A stretch of DNA of 62,119 nt from an uncultured Candidatus Saccharibacteria bacterium (GCA_947428935.1 CANENS010000006.1:1-62119); one strand, 5' to 3'; positions 8,874 through 18,074 are shown, counted from the stretch's first letter. Notes: generated by a model from the letters alone, not told the origin. A program made the numbers and translations.

Positions 8874-10432
8874 ATGTCAGATTGAAAGAAAGATTCATAT
8901 CTGAAGAAACAATCCCCGCCCCCATAGATGCGGAGACAGGAACAATCCCCACCGTATGTATGGATGCTGAAAACCAAAGAAAGCTCTCTTGGTTTAGTGT
9001 AGGGGTAGAAATAGATGGCTATAAACTTATTTCGTTGATGTCGCTCACATCTAGTTCTGAATTATGGTTTGCAGAAAATATGTATGGAATGCGGTGTGTG
9101 GTGAAAATAGCCAGAAGGCAGCCGGACATCGGATTATTCTATCAGATCAGACTGCTCGGCTGCAAGAGCCTGGCGGAACCTATAGACTATGGCATCCAGG
9201 ATGGAAACTGGTTTGAGGTGTATCCATATTATAGAAACGGTTCCGTGAAGGGACCAGTGCCCGAAGAGCATATCAGGCTCAAGGTGCTCCCGGGGATCAT
9301 CAACGCACTTGAATCCCTGCATGGTGCGGGAATCGTCCATAACGACATAAAACCAGAGAATATTTTCTGGAGTGATGATGGGAAATCCGTTATACTAGGG
9401 GATTTTGGCTACGCGGGGAAAATAGATGCACGTCCAGAGGGGTTTACGCCTACTTATGCAGCACCGGAGATTTTGTTGAACGGTATCAGCGGACGGGCGG
9501 CAGATTGGTTGTCTGTTGGGTTGACCCTTGCGGCACTGGCTGAGGGAGAGCCGCTTTTAAAGAAGAAGAGCGTCGGGCAGATCTTAAGGTCTTGGGAAAG
9601 AGGAATCTGTTTTACAGAGGGTTCTCTGCAGTTTCAGAGGCTCATAAATGGGTTGATACAAAGTGATCCTAAAAAACGCCTGGGTCTCAATGCGGCAAAA
9701 GGCTGGTGCAGGGGTTCTGTTTTTGGCGGAGAGGAACGGAGGCTGATAAGGAAAAGGGAAGCTGCACCATCTATTACGGTGAGATTTGATGATCCGCCCT
9801 GGACGGCTATGGATATCGCAGGGTTGTTAAAAGGGATCGAGTCTCATTGGGAGTATGCGGTATTCCTGTTCAGCCAGGAGCGTCTAGACGGATTCCTATC
9901 ACAATTTGACAAAAAATGGAAAGCAGTGTGCCAAGGATATAGGAAGTTGCCATCGATGGAGGATGCTCTATTCCGGCTGACATTGGATCTGTCCGCTGGA
10001 GAGGTCTTTGTTTGGAGAGGAAAAACATATCATCAGCTTTTGGACATGGAAAAAACATGGGAGGAAGGCGGCTCATGCGAAAAAGATGTCTTGACTTTCT
10101 TGAAGTGCGGCTTGGCCTGTATTTACCTGAAGAAAAAAAATGCTGATAGGGAACAGGTCGAATTTGCGGAAAGGTTGCAGGTTGCCAGCCGAATAACCCC
10201 TATAGAAGCTTGCGGCCAGTTCTTCCAGGTTTTAAGAGGGGACGGTGGATTCCAATGGGAGGGGGCAGAGTTTTTCAGCCTAGCAGATCTGGTCGACTGG
10301 CTGGCATGCAGGGTAGAAACGTTGGATGAGGACATTGAATGTCTTTTTCAAAGTAAAAGTTTTGCAGCATGGCTGGCGTGTCAGGGTCTGGATGACCTTT
10401 TAGACGATATCAAAAAGAAATGCGGAGTATGA
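8861..10432 (+). CDS. serine/threonine protein kinase-like protein
   Basis: A 523-aa protein whose residues ~45-270 carry a eukaryotic-type kinase fold. The VAIK-like lysine is K82 (CVVKIA). The catalytic loop is HNDIKPEN with D162, where Asn replaces the usual Arg of HRD. DFG is at 181-183, followed by an APE-like AAPEI. All key catalytic residues are present, so it is probably active. There is no clear glycine-rich loop. The ~250-residue C-terminal region is not recognised and there is no membrane segment. An FHA protein, which would read phosphothreonine, follows directly, giving a kinase-FHA module next to FtsK-like export genes. In type VII systems EssB has a kinase-like fold, but this gene is closer to true kinases. 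Confidence 0.85.
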   Translation: MDHLNVRLKERFISEETIPAPIDAETGTIPTVCMDAENQRKLSWFSVGVEIDGYKLISLMSLTSSSELWFAENMYGMRCVVKIARRQPDIGLFYQIRLLGCKSLAEPIDYGIQDGNWFEVYPYYRNGSVKGPVPEEHIRLKVLPGIINALESLHGAGIVHNDIKPENIFWSDDGKSVILGDFGYAGKIDARPEGFTPTYAAPEILLNGISGRAADWLSVGLTLAALAEGEPLLKKKSVGQILRSWERGICFTEGSLQFQRLINGLIQSDPKKRLGLNAAKGWCRGSVFGGEERRLIRKREAAPSITVRFDDPPWTAMDIAGLLKGIESHWEYAVFLFSQERLDGFLSQFDKKWKAVCQGYRKLPSMEDALFRLTLDLSAGEVFVWRGKTYHQLLDMEKTWEEGGSCEKDVLTFLKCGLACIYLKKKNADREQVEFAERLQVASRITPIEACGQFFQVLRGDGGFQWEGAEFFSLADLVDWLACRVETLDEDIECLFQSKSFAAWLACQGLDDLLDDIKKKCGV

Positions 10433-10558
10433 GCAGCTACCGATATGGATTGCAACGAAAGTAGAAAAACAAGTACTGGATGAGAAGGATACACATTAAA
10501 GTGCTGAGAGGAAAAAGAGACCACTGAACGAAAGTACAGGAGTATCAGGGAGATAGAT

Positions 10559-11354
10559 ATGGAAGAATGTGGGCATCAGAAGATCATATGTAGTTACGGC
10601 CATTCCAGTGGGACGTTTCTTTTTCATGAGCCATTGCCGAAAAAGTGTCCCCAATGTGGCCAGCTTTATGATGAGCAAGAACACAGGCCGGTTTTGTGCT
10701 TTGAGGATGGCTCCGTCCCCCAGCCTAACGGAGGAGAAACTGGTAAAACAGAAATAAAAGAAGAATTTTCAGAACATCAAAATACGGCTCCTATTCCCAC
10801 TGGATCATCAGGTATGATAAAACCGATAAAAAGCCGATCATCCCTACAGAGGCGTGCAGGGCATGCTCCAAGGAAAACTGAGCCTGACAGTAGGATCCTG
10901 GGCCATACAGGGGCTAAAAGGCAAACCCCATCTGTAAATGGATCTATCCAGAGTCTAGGAAAAATGTCAGCGGCACAGAGAGAGCAGCCAACATCCCGCC
11001 GAAATCCCGCAGTCAGCTCAGGAATCGACAGAGGGTTGGATCATAAACAGTTAGATCTTATTACGGGTGGTACGCATATAGATATCCCCAAAGAAGGCGC
11101 TTTTTTAGGAAGAGATGGATTGGGGCGAGAAAGTTTCTGCCTCAATCCTTTGGTCAGTCGGAAACATGTGTTTGTACAGAACGGTCAATCAGGTATCCTG
11201 TGTACAAGATGCGGGGTCTTTGAATGGCACATTTGTCGATGATGGGGATGGGCGCAGGAGACTGATGCCAGATGAAACGGCTACATTGAAGCAGGGGGAT
11301 AGGATATGGATCGCAGACCAGATATTAGTAGTAGGTTTACAAGAGGATGGATGA
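10559..11354 (+). pseudogene. zinc-ribbon/FHA-domain protein, interrupted by a frameshift
   Basis: The first frame (10,559-11,242) encodes an N-terminal zinc ribbon (C4, C11, C30, C33), a low-complexity polar linker, and the start of an FHA domain with GRDG at ~183 and SRKH at 200-203. The rest of the FHA domain (DAGSLNGTFV and a closing GDRIWIADQ segment) is in another frame, ending at 11,354. The frame must shift by +1 near base 11,201 (one extra T after CTG) to rebuild the domain. As read, the protein ends inside the FHA fold and would lack the phosphopeptide-binding SLNGT strand. It may be a real disruption, a sequencing error, or programmed frameshifting. The start ATG 10,559 follows GGGAGATAGAT. 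Confidence 0.75.
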
Positions 11355-11543
11355 AATGAAAAGAGGAACCGGATCATCTTTCAACAGTGGTATTTGTTAA
11401 TAAATGGATTTGAGGTAGGAAAAGTGGATAATGGCGTTGATACTGGAACCTGTAAAAGTGATCGGACGTACGATGACCGGATTTTTATGGTAAACAGGGT
11501 ATCTGTCAAGTAGGACAAATGAGAAAGTTAAGGAGAATAGTGA
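11355..11543. other. short gap before toxin gene
   Basis: 189 bp with only tiny frames. One begins at an ATG near 11,432 (MALILEPVKVIG...) and stops after 20 codons; it may be the remnant of a small gene. AGGAG at 11,531-11,535 serves the following toxin gene. Confidence 0.35.
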
Positions 11544-12779
11544 ATGGGGGCTCCATATGAAGATGAATGGAATCAGATCAGGCAGATTGCTTCCCAGGTA
11601 AATACGGCCCGCGAAGAAGCCAGCACACTGTATGAAAGGCATCTGGCCCGTCAGGCACAGGGATTAGCTGACAGGTACAGAAGATCCGCCAAAGAATACC
11701 AGCAAAAAGCGGACCGCATCTCGTCGGCACAGGGCGGGTTCCAGCAGTTATCCGGATTCCGATTTGGAGCGGATACGGCAGCTGCAGGAAGTAAGTTGGC
11801 AGGGCAGAGAGTAACTCATTATGAGGACCATGTATCTATGCTCAATGAATTAGCAGCAGCGGCAGAATTAGCAGTAGAAGGGATCGACTTTTATAATGGG
11901 TCGGGAAGCATTGCGGATAAGGGCATTTTTCAAAGACCCAACAACGGACAGTCGTCAAGAAGCCCTTCGACAAATAAAACAGATGATGGTCAATTGGACA
12001 TGAAGGACGCGGAAAGGAATTACGGATATCAAGTCAAAAGTGATATTAACAAAGGTATTTTTTCTGCATTAGGCATGAGAGATCTTGATCATACTGATGG
12101 GACGCCTGATTTGTCTGTTGTATCCCATGAAATAGTTGATATTGGTGACACTGAGAAGAGTTTTACTGCGAGTGCGGATGTGGCGTTGGCCGCAAAATGG
12201 GGAATGCCTATTTCTGATGTAATACAATATAGAAACGAAAACGGACTGTGCTGGTCTGCAACAGAAAATGATAAAAAAGCATGTTTGATACCCCAGAGCA
12301 TAAACGATGAATATAACGCGGATCCTTGTTATAAATATTGTCCTGTCACAAATGGTGAATGGCTTAGTGAACGAGGAAATTCAAGATGGATACCTGTATC
12401 AGACTATGTTCCATCAAAATCGAATCCAGAAAAGAAGGCTTGGGGTCAAATTTTGGAAGAATATGGGATTAGTGGTATCATGTTCAATGAGGGGTGTCCG
12501 GATTTCTCTGAAATCAGTAGAGGAACTGTAGAAATAAAATCATTCACTGATGAACGATATGAAAATTTTAAGAGAGCAAATATAGAAATGGCAAAACTGC
12601 ATAAGTGTACAGAAAGTGAGGTTAAGAGATGGCGCCAAGAAAATAAGTATACATGGCACGAATGTGATGATATGAAAACATTACAAAAAGTACCAAGTAT
12701 AATCCATAGCAATATTCCTCATAGTGGAGGTATCCATGAAGTAAAAGAAAGGAGCAAAAATGAACGATTCAATATTTAA
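11544..12779 (+). CDS. polymorphic toxin: helical export domain + WHH/HNH-type nuclease
   Basis: A 411-aa protein. Residues ~1-125 are alpha-helical and rich in Ala, Gln and Glu, like the N-terminal domains of type VII-exported (WXG/LXG-like) proteins, though no exact WXG is seen. A polar linker follows (~125-155), then a middle region. The C-terminal ~50 residues carry W371-H372-E373, then MKTLQKVP, then IHSNIPHSGG (H388, H393), the pattern of WHH-type nuclease toxins of the HNH/Endo VII superfamily. The start ATG 11,544 has AGGAG 8 nt upstream. The overlapping gene at 12,760 is the expected immunity gene. The protein is likely delivered by the FtsK-like machinery upstream (inference). Confidence 0.82.
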   Translation: MGAPYEDEWNQIRQIASQVNTAREEASTLYERHLARQAQGLADRYRRSAKEYQQKADRISSAQGGFQQLSGFRFGADTAAAGSKLAGQRVTHYEDHVSMLNELAAAAELAVEGIDFYNGSGSIADKGIFQRPNNGQSSRSPSTNKTDDGQLDMKDAERNYGYQVKSDINKGIFSALGMRDLDHTDGTPDLSVVSHEIVDIGDTEKSFTASADVALAAKWGMPISDVIQYRNENGLCWSATENDKKACLIPQSINDEYNADPCYKYCPVTNGEWLSERGNSRWIPVSDYVPSKSNPEKKAWGQILEEYGISGIMFNEGCPDFSEISRGTVEIKSFTDERYENFKRANIEMAKLHKCTESEVKRWRQENKYTWHECDDMKTLQKVPSIIHSNIPHSGGIHEVKERSKNERFNI

Positions 12780-13143
12780 AGATTTTGTTTTAGATACAGG
12801 TATATGTTGGAAAACCAACGCAACCATTACTTATTTTGGGCGTAATTTTCCTATTAAAATCTGTCTCGATATTGATTCTGAAAATAATAATATTATTACC
12901 GATGAGCAAAAAACAGTCTATCGCAATTATCTCAAAAATCAAGAAAGCATCTCTGCTACGATCGAACGCCTTCTTCAGGATTTCACAAAAGACGCCGCGG
13001 TTCGTTTTACGCCAAGAACACTTCTTTTTCAACAAGATGGCTCATATGCATTGCTCTGCGATGATGAGGAGGACTGGGATGATGGCGTTGCGGTTTGCAT
13101 CTCTCCGGAAGAAAAAATTGAATTTCAGGATGATTATCTATAA
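12760..13143 (+). CDS. immunity protein for the WHH-type toxin (DUF6985-like)
   Basis: A 127-aa acidic cytoplasmic protein whose start lies inside the end of the toxin gene (20-bp overlap), preceded by AGGAG. The pattern TPRTLLFQQDG...LL.D.EEDWDDGVAVCISP...QDDYL resembles DUF6985-type immunity proteins found beside nuclease toxins. It would bind and neutralise the toxin's C-terminal domain in the producer. Position, size and acidity are the main evidence; the family name is from memory. Confidence 0.75.
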   Translation: MNDSIFKDFVLDTGICWKTNATITYFGRNFPIKICLDIDSENNNIITDEQKTVYRNYLKNQESISATIERLLQDFTKDAAVRFTPRTLLFQQDGSYALLCDDEEDWDDGVAVCISPEEKIEFQDDYL

Positions 13144-13578
13144 ATCAAGATGTAGCGCAAATGAATTGTTGCCTACAAAATCCTGGGAAATTATCGATGA
13201 GCAATGTAGCGCACAGAGCATGAAACGCTACTCGCAAAGGTTGAACAGGTTATTGGTAGCAAGATCAGAAAATGTAATGGCAACATTGTGACCAAATATA
13301 AATAGTAGGATAACAGGGCTATAAAAAATATATTACGTCAGTGAGTGTTCATAACGGATAGATGCGCTGTATTGGTGAGAACGAATAAGACAGGATGAAA
13401 GAGGCATTTGGCAATCAGAGGATTGCCAAACAGTGTACCGAGCAAGGGCGTTTGCGATATCATTTTTATGAATGGATAATAATTTCATTTTAGGGATGAC
13501 ATTAAACTACCAACTGAATTTGGCGGTTTTTTGATAAATGCATATAAAACAAGCACATGACAGAGGAGGAACTATGAT
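13144..13578 (+). other. gap with gene remnants and a hairpin
   Basis: About 435 bp without an intact gene. Near 13,219-13,309 a short frame reads EHETLLAKVEQVIG...VTKYK and ends at TAG; it looks like the tail of a lost gene, possibly another toxin or immunity gene. A perfect 10-bp hairpin follows at 13,407-13,430. GAGGAGG at 13,563 serves the next gene. Confidence 0.4.
13407..13430 (+). terminator. hairpin after the toxin-immunity pair
   Basis: TTTGGCAATC, a 4-nt loop and GATTGCCAAA form a perfect 10-bp stem. No T-run follows, so it may be a weak or factor-dependent terminator, or an element end. Confidence 0.4.
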
Positions 13579-13989
13579 ATGGGCAAAATGAAAGCAGAAA
13601 ATATTGAATTTATAACGAGTAAAAACTTAACTGAAATTGTAGGCTTGTTACGACAGGCAGCAGATGAACTGAAGGCTACAGTAGATAAAATTGGAGATGC
13701 CGACCCATTAGCGAAGTTTGAAGCAAAAGCTGATATCGAGGTTGTCTTATGGGGAAATATACGAGGGTTTGAGGCGTGCAGACCTGGACGGAGTGGCGGA
13801 GCTGGGCGAGATACTTGGGTAGTTCAAGTATATGTCACGGAGATTGAGGAGGGATGTCATGTAGAGCTTATTGCTATTGGCGAAGGTTTTTCCCTTTTTG
13901 GTGATCGTGTCGGAACTTATTATTGCGGAAGGCCTAGGACAGCGGCCAGTATCGAACGTAGAGATAAGATTGCAGCCGTATTGAGATGA
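13579..13989 (+). CDS. hypothetical protein
   Basis: A 136-aa soluble protein. The first ~55 residues are helical; the rest looks like a beta-rich domain with a Gly/Arg-rich loop (RPGRSGGAGRD). No family recognised. The start ATG has GAGGAGG 9 nt upstream; the ATG five bases earlier closes after five codons. It lies between the toxin-immunity pair and the coiled-coil gene and could be another exported or accessory component (inference). Confidence 0.65.
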   Translation: MGKMKAENIEFITSKNLTEIVGLLRQAADELKATVDKIGDADPLAKFEAKADIEVVLWGNIRGFEACRPGRSGGAGRDTWVVQVYVTEIEEGCHVELIAIGEGFSLFGDRVGTYYCGRPRTAASIERRDKIAAVLR

Positions 13990-14069
13990 ACCGTAAATTG
14001 TATTTTTGTAGTTCTGATATAGATATTTTAAGGAATGAAAATATTATTTGAGTTAGAAAGGTGAGGATT

Positions 14070-14555
14070 ATGGGCTCGATATTTGAGAAAGTAAAGAAAA
14101 ATGTGGAACAAGCGGAGCAGTTAGAATGGCGCGGCCTGGAACGGGCTGAGCAAGATGCCGCTGAAATACGTGAAATAAAATCGATTATCGGGGGCATGGA
14201 GCGGGATGTAGATGAAGATATCCTTCAATCAATAGAGGCTATAAAGGAAGCGGCAAAAAACGAAGCCTCTGATCATATGCGCGGTGAGGTACATAATACT
14301 TTGGAAGAAGGATATCGTGTTGCAGATGAGGCTATAAAGGAAGGGGCGCAGCAGAGAGAAAAAAGCAGAAGAGCGGCGTCTAACTTTTCTTCTATTAGCT
14401 CAAGGTCTGAATATGGCAGGAGTACCGCTGAATCGGCCTCGCAGAAAGCCGAAGACTTTTCAAGGCAGTTTGAACAGCAGGAAAAAGAGGCTAGAAATAA
14501 TATGGAAACAACAGAAAAAGAATTCAATCGTATGTTAGCAGAGATTATGTCATGA
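14070..14555 (+). CDS. helical coiled-coil protein of the island
   Basis: A 161-aa protein that is almost entirely charged or polar helix (Glu, Lys, Arg, Ala, Ser), with no signal peptide. ATG 14,070 is chosen because GAAAGGTGAGG lies just upstream; the GTG nine bases earlier is less likely. Size and all-helical make-up resemble small partner or substrate proteins of type VII-like secretion, but there is no WXG motif, so function is unknown. Confidence 0.7.
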   Translation: MGSIFEKVKKNVEQAEQLEWRGLERAEQDAAEIREIKSIIGGMERDVDEDILQSIEAIKEAAKNEASDHMRGEVHNTLEEGYRVADEAIKEGAQQREKSRRAASNFSSISSRSEYGRSTAESASQKAEDFSRQFEQQEKEARNNMETTEKEFNRMLAEIMS

Positions 14556-14581
14556 TATCTTTGATCTTTTAGTATCTGATC

Positions 14582-14601
14582 CCCCGCAGCTTGCTGCGGG
14601 G
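14582..14601 (+). terminator. strong GC hairpin after the coiled-coil gene
   Basis: CCCCGCAGC, TT and GCTGCGGGG form a perfect 9-bp stem 27 nt after the stop codon at 14,555, followed by TCGTTCATT. It probably ends the first part of the island's transcription. Confidence 0.6.
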
Positions 14602-14625
14602 TCGTTCATTGTAAATACAGAGGAG

Positions 14626-14892
14626 GAGATTTAGTGTGAAAGAAAGTAAATTAAGTCAAAATGTGAAATAGAAAAAAAGCTCACACCGTAAACCTAAATT
14701 AAGAGAGTTCCCACCTTGATAAAAGAGGCGCACCTGTACACCAACAACAAATGGGTGGGTGCATCTGACACTGATGTCGGGAATGCCTTATAAAATCAAA
14801 TTTATTGTAACACGAAAACTTGAAGGTGTGAATCACTTTCATCACTATTTGTGCCGCCGACCAAAGGCGGCGGAATGGAGATCTTTATGGAA
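14626..14892 (+). repeat. 267-bp perfect direct repeat, copy 2 (gene leader)
   Basis: Exact copy of 6561-6827, again ending six bases into a gene (14,887). Here the 11-codon ORF at GTG 14,636 has a strong AGGAGGAG ribosome binding site. The two copies bracket ~7.8 kb carrying the kinase, FHA, toxin and immunity genes. Recombination between them would delete that block and place the HerA-like ATPase gene directly behind the FtsK-like gene. Confidence 0.95.
14853..14871 (+). promoter_or_regulatory. leader hairpin, second copy
   Basis: Same GCCGCC/GGCGGC stem as at 6788-6806, immediately upstream of GGAATGGAG and the ATG at 14,887. Confidence 0.45.
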
Positions 14893-17625
14893 TATTGCTA
14901 TTATGAGTTAGATACTGCCCCAGATTTTTCTTTGGACAGATATTCTTCCCTTTCGGAAACAGGACCTTCCGGTGTCTTGACACAGCATCAATCATTCTGG
15001 AGGCAGTTAAATCAATGGGGAAAAATGTTCAATGGGGGCATCCATTTTATTTATCAGTTTGATGCGGGACAACCAGTTGGAAAAAGGATGAAGTTGATCA
15101 TACGTTTTGATGCTGCAGACCCAGAGGCAAAAACATCCATACAGCAGATCATGAAAGCATCCATCTTAGCGCCTTATTACGACCAGCTCAACTTAAAAAA
15201 AGAGGATCCTATCAGTAGCCAAGCCTTCGGATGGAAAGTCAATCTGATAAAAAAGGAAAGATTTATCCCTTCTTTATTTAATGAGAAAGAGGCTTTTTAT
15301 ATTGTCAGTGACTGGGAAATGAATCCCAATGCCCGGTTGTATTCCATGTTGAGAATCATGGCAGCTTCAGGTAGCAGTTGTGCATATTGTGTGGATATCT
15401 ATCCTGTAGATTATAACAATGCTCTGGAAAACGGCCTTCGGTTCATCTTGCCCCATCTGCGTGAACTTGATTCATTTAAGATAAAGACTGACTTATCTTC
15501 TGTTTCTGGTGGAGGGAAAGATGAAAACGCTAAAAAGGCATTGGACTTTTATGAAAACCTCACAGACAGCCTTGCGGTATCGCCGCATTTTCTGGTCAAC
15601 GTACAAGCATTCGGAAAGACAGAGACGGTGGCAAGACAGATCCTGGATGCAGCTGCTTCAGAAGCCCTTACGGGGGGAAACTATAGTCTTTATGGAGAAA
15701 AATCCGGAAGCAGTGTCTGTGATACTATCTCATCAGGATTCTCATATTGGAATGATCCAGAAGCTCCGGAAGGACTGGCGACCCTCCCGCATTTGATGAC
15801 TTTGGAAGAAATGGTGCCTTTCGCCGTCATGCCTGTCCTATATCCTGGGGAATCTATCGAAATGCCTAAAGAAACTGTCCCAGAGATACAGGACGGGATG
15901 TTCATTGGGAGGGACGGACAGGGACATGGCATATCCTTCCCGTGGGAAAATCTCTCAAAACATATTTTTCTTGCGGGTATGCCCGGCAGTGGGAAGACGA
16001 ATGCAATGATGTATCTGATTGCGGAGATACATCGGGAAGGGATACCTTTCCTGATGTTCGAGCCAGCAAAAAAAGAGTACCGATCGCTCGTCGTCCAGCC
16101 TGATATGGAAGATATATTCTTTTTTTCACCATGTGCTGGCAGCATGTTCCCAATCCATATCAATCCGTTTGAGTTTCCACATGGGATGAGGCTGTCAGAT
16201 CATATAAATAGGCTGCTGGATATTTTCAATGGCACGTTTTTGCTGGATCCCCCTATGCCGATGCTACTGGCAGAAGGCATCCAGATATGCTACGAAAAAT
16301 TATTATGGCTCCCAGGAATGGTGAACCAGGGAAATCTGAGATATCCAACGTTGAGTATGCTGTATCCTCAGATTGAGGAATTGATGGACAAATATCAATA
16401 TGCGGATGATGTACGGAACAATCTGCAATCCATTCTGCAAGTACGGATAGGCTCCCTGATGTCCCGTGAAATGGGGGATATCTTTGATGTAGGATGGTCG
16501 ACATTCCCTCCAGAACAGTGGCTCGAAAAGAGTGCGGTCATAGAATTGGCAGCTTTGGGGACGGCACCATCCAATTTTATGATATTGACATTGATGACAT
16601 CAATCAGGGAGTCTCTGGATATACAGATATACGAACCGGAAAAATATGAGCATCGGCCTAGGCATATGATCTTTTTAGAAGAAGCCCATAATCTGATCGC
16701 AAATACCAGCATCCAAAAACCTGGTGAAATAGATCCTAAAGTTTCTGCGACCGCATATATCACAAAAATGCTGGCAGAGGTGCGCGCCCTAGGAGAAGGT
16801 ATCGTTATAGCGGATCAGCTCCCGACTTCAATGGCTCCAGAAGTCATCAAAAACACTTCATTAAAATTCGGGTTACGCTTGACTTCTCAAGATGAACGGG
16901 AGCTATTGGGTGCGGCGATGTCCGCAGATATACTACAGCTAGAAAATATGGGGGTATTCATGCCAGGACATTGTCTGGTCAGCTATGAGGGATTATTAAA
17001 GCCTTTTGAGATACAGATCCCTGAGTATAAAAATGATGATGTTGTTAACGATGTCCAGATACTTAGAGAAAAGTTATGCGATCCGGTTTATCATCATAGT
17101 ATGCTGCAAAGCGTTAAGATCATGGAAATGAAATATACAGAAAAGAGGGACCACCTTAGGAGAAAAACGGTCCAATTCTATGACAAACTTGACAGGACTA
17201 GATCATATATAAAAAAATATGGTGAGGACCTGATACAGGAAGATTTAGGTGGGGCCTTGATAAGTCCAGTCATTGAAGAGTGGCATGAAATAAAATATAT
17301 GTATTCAGATCTGGTGGGCCAATGGCATCGATTGACACTAGATATAATGATGTATTCAGGGACAATCGTAATATGCAAATGGCTGATCATAAATTGGGAT
17401 GATATCTATTTTGATGATGAAAAATGGGACACAAACACAACACATGATGAATGTTATTGTATCATAGGTAAACTTTTAGACTCAATAAAAAAAGAATGGG
17501 GTACGCTGGAGAGGTACGGAAAAGCCTGCGGCCTGAAAGATGAAAATGGCCAGAAGGTGCGTTTTATGAAGCGGAAGGAAATAATAATGGCAGGGTGGAA
17601 AAATGTGAAAGACATTATCAAGTAA
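14887..17625 (+). CDS. HerA/DUF87-type ATPase (VirB4/HerA superfamily)
   Basis: A 912-aa protein. Walker A GMPGSGKT is at ~364-371, and a hydrophobic strand ending in FLEEAH (E598, E599) is the Walker B. The order and the YLIAEIHREGIPFLMFEP segment after the P-loop are typical of HerA/DUF87 ATPases, which pump DNA or protein. The N-terminal ~340 residues and C-terminal ~170 residues are not recognised. The start ATG 14,887 follows GGAG; GTG 14,851 is in frame but lies at the hairpin. It is a second motor in an island that already has an FtsK-like ATPase, so the two may act in one transport apparatus (inference). Confidence 0.88.
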   Translation: MEYCYYELDTAPDFSLDRYSSLSETGPSGVLTQHQSFWRQLNQWGKMFNGGIHFIYQFDAGQPVGKRMKLIIRFDAADPEAKTSIQQIMKASILAPYYDQLNLKKEDPISSQAFGWKVNLIKKERFIPSLFNEKEAFYIVSDWEMNPNARLYSMLRIMAASGSSCAYCVDIYPVDYNNALENGLRFILPHLRELDSFKIKTDLSSVSGGGKDENAKKALDFYENLTDSLAVSPHFLVNVQAFGKTETVARQILDAAASEALTGGNYSLYGEKSGSSVCDTISSGFSYWNDPEAPEGLATLPHLMTLEEMVPFAVMPVLYPGESIEMPKETVPEIQDGMFIGRDGQGHGISFPWENLSKHIFLAGMPGSGKTNAMMYLIAEIHREGIPFLMFEPAKKEYRSLVVQPDMEDIFFFSPCAGSMFPIHINPFEFPHGMRLSDHINRLLDIFNGTFLLDPPMPMLLAEGIQICYEKLLWLPGMVNQGNLRYPTLSMLYPQIEELMDKYQYADDVRNNLQSILQVRIGSLMSREMGDIFDVGWSTFPPEQWLEKSAVIELAALGTAPSNFMILTLMTSIRESLDIQIYEPEKYEHRPRHMIFLEEAHNLIANTSIQKPGEIDPKVSATAYITKMLAEVRALGEGIVIADQLPTSMAPEVIKNTSLKFGLRLTSQDERELLGAAMSADILQLENMGVFMPGHCLVSYEGLLKPFEIQIPEYKNDDVVNDVQILREKLCDPVYHHSMLQSVKIMEMKYTEKRDHLRRKTVQFYDKLDRTRSYIKKYGEDLIQEDLGGALISPVIEEWHEIKYMYSDLVGQWHRLTLDIMMYSGTIVICKWLIINWDDIYFDDEKWDTNTTHDECYCIIGKLLDSIKKEWGTLERYGKACGLKDENGQKVRFMKRKEIIMAGWKNVKDIIK

Positions 17626-18036
17626 ACAAAATATATTAAGTGATCTATTTTGGATTTATAATGATATATAATCTTGCTATCAGAAGTCCCGTTCTCTTGA
17701 TGGAAGGTTTTTCAGATTGCGGGAGTGTAAAATAAAGTGCGCAAACCCTTTGAACTGCCATGGCTGATCCTATTAGCCTGTAAAAGCTGAAACCCTTTCC
17801 TTGACTGGCTTCTGGCAGTTTGATTTAGGCAATCAAGCAGTTGTAATGAAAATTTTCAGACGGTTAAAATATACACTTTATTTGACATACCCCAGATTAC
17901 CATACCACGGTCAATAATCGTCGTATACGAATGTCTTAGGATATTGTATTCACAAAGATAATATAAAACATACATAAATATTGGAATCAACTATTCAGAT
18001 ATAGACACTTAAAGTTCTTTTTAGAAATATAACATT
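17626..18036. other. gene-free right edge of the island
   Basis: About 410 bp without a credible ORF. It holds an interrupted inverted repeat (AACTGCCA near 17,754 and TGGCAGTT near 17,814), possibly the remnant of an insertion sequence end. This is where ribosome-binding and codon style change, so the junction of transferred DNA, or an assembly join, may lie here. Confidence 0.4.
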
Positions 18037-18074
18037 TATCTCAGGCTCCCAGAACATTCTGGGAGCCTGAGATA
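18037..18074 (-). terminator. perfect 18-bp-arm palindrome, terminator of the 18,085 gene
   Basis: TATCTCAGGCTCCCAGAA pairs perfectly with its complement across a 2-nt centre. It lies 11 nt past the stop of the minus-strand gene and could also stop transcription coming from the island. It has no T-run. Confidence 0.7.

Noticed and set aside
12836-13291. A 151-codon frame overlapping the immunity gene
   Set aside because: Out of frame with the immunity protein, which is coupled to the toxin gene and has a ribosome binding site. The tail after 13,143 was kept only as a remnant note.
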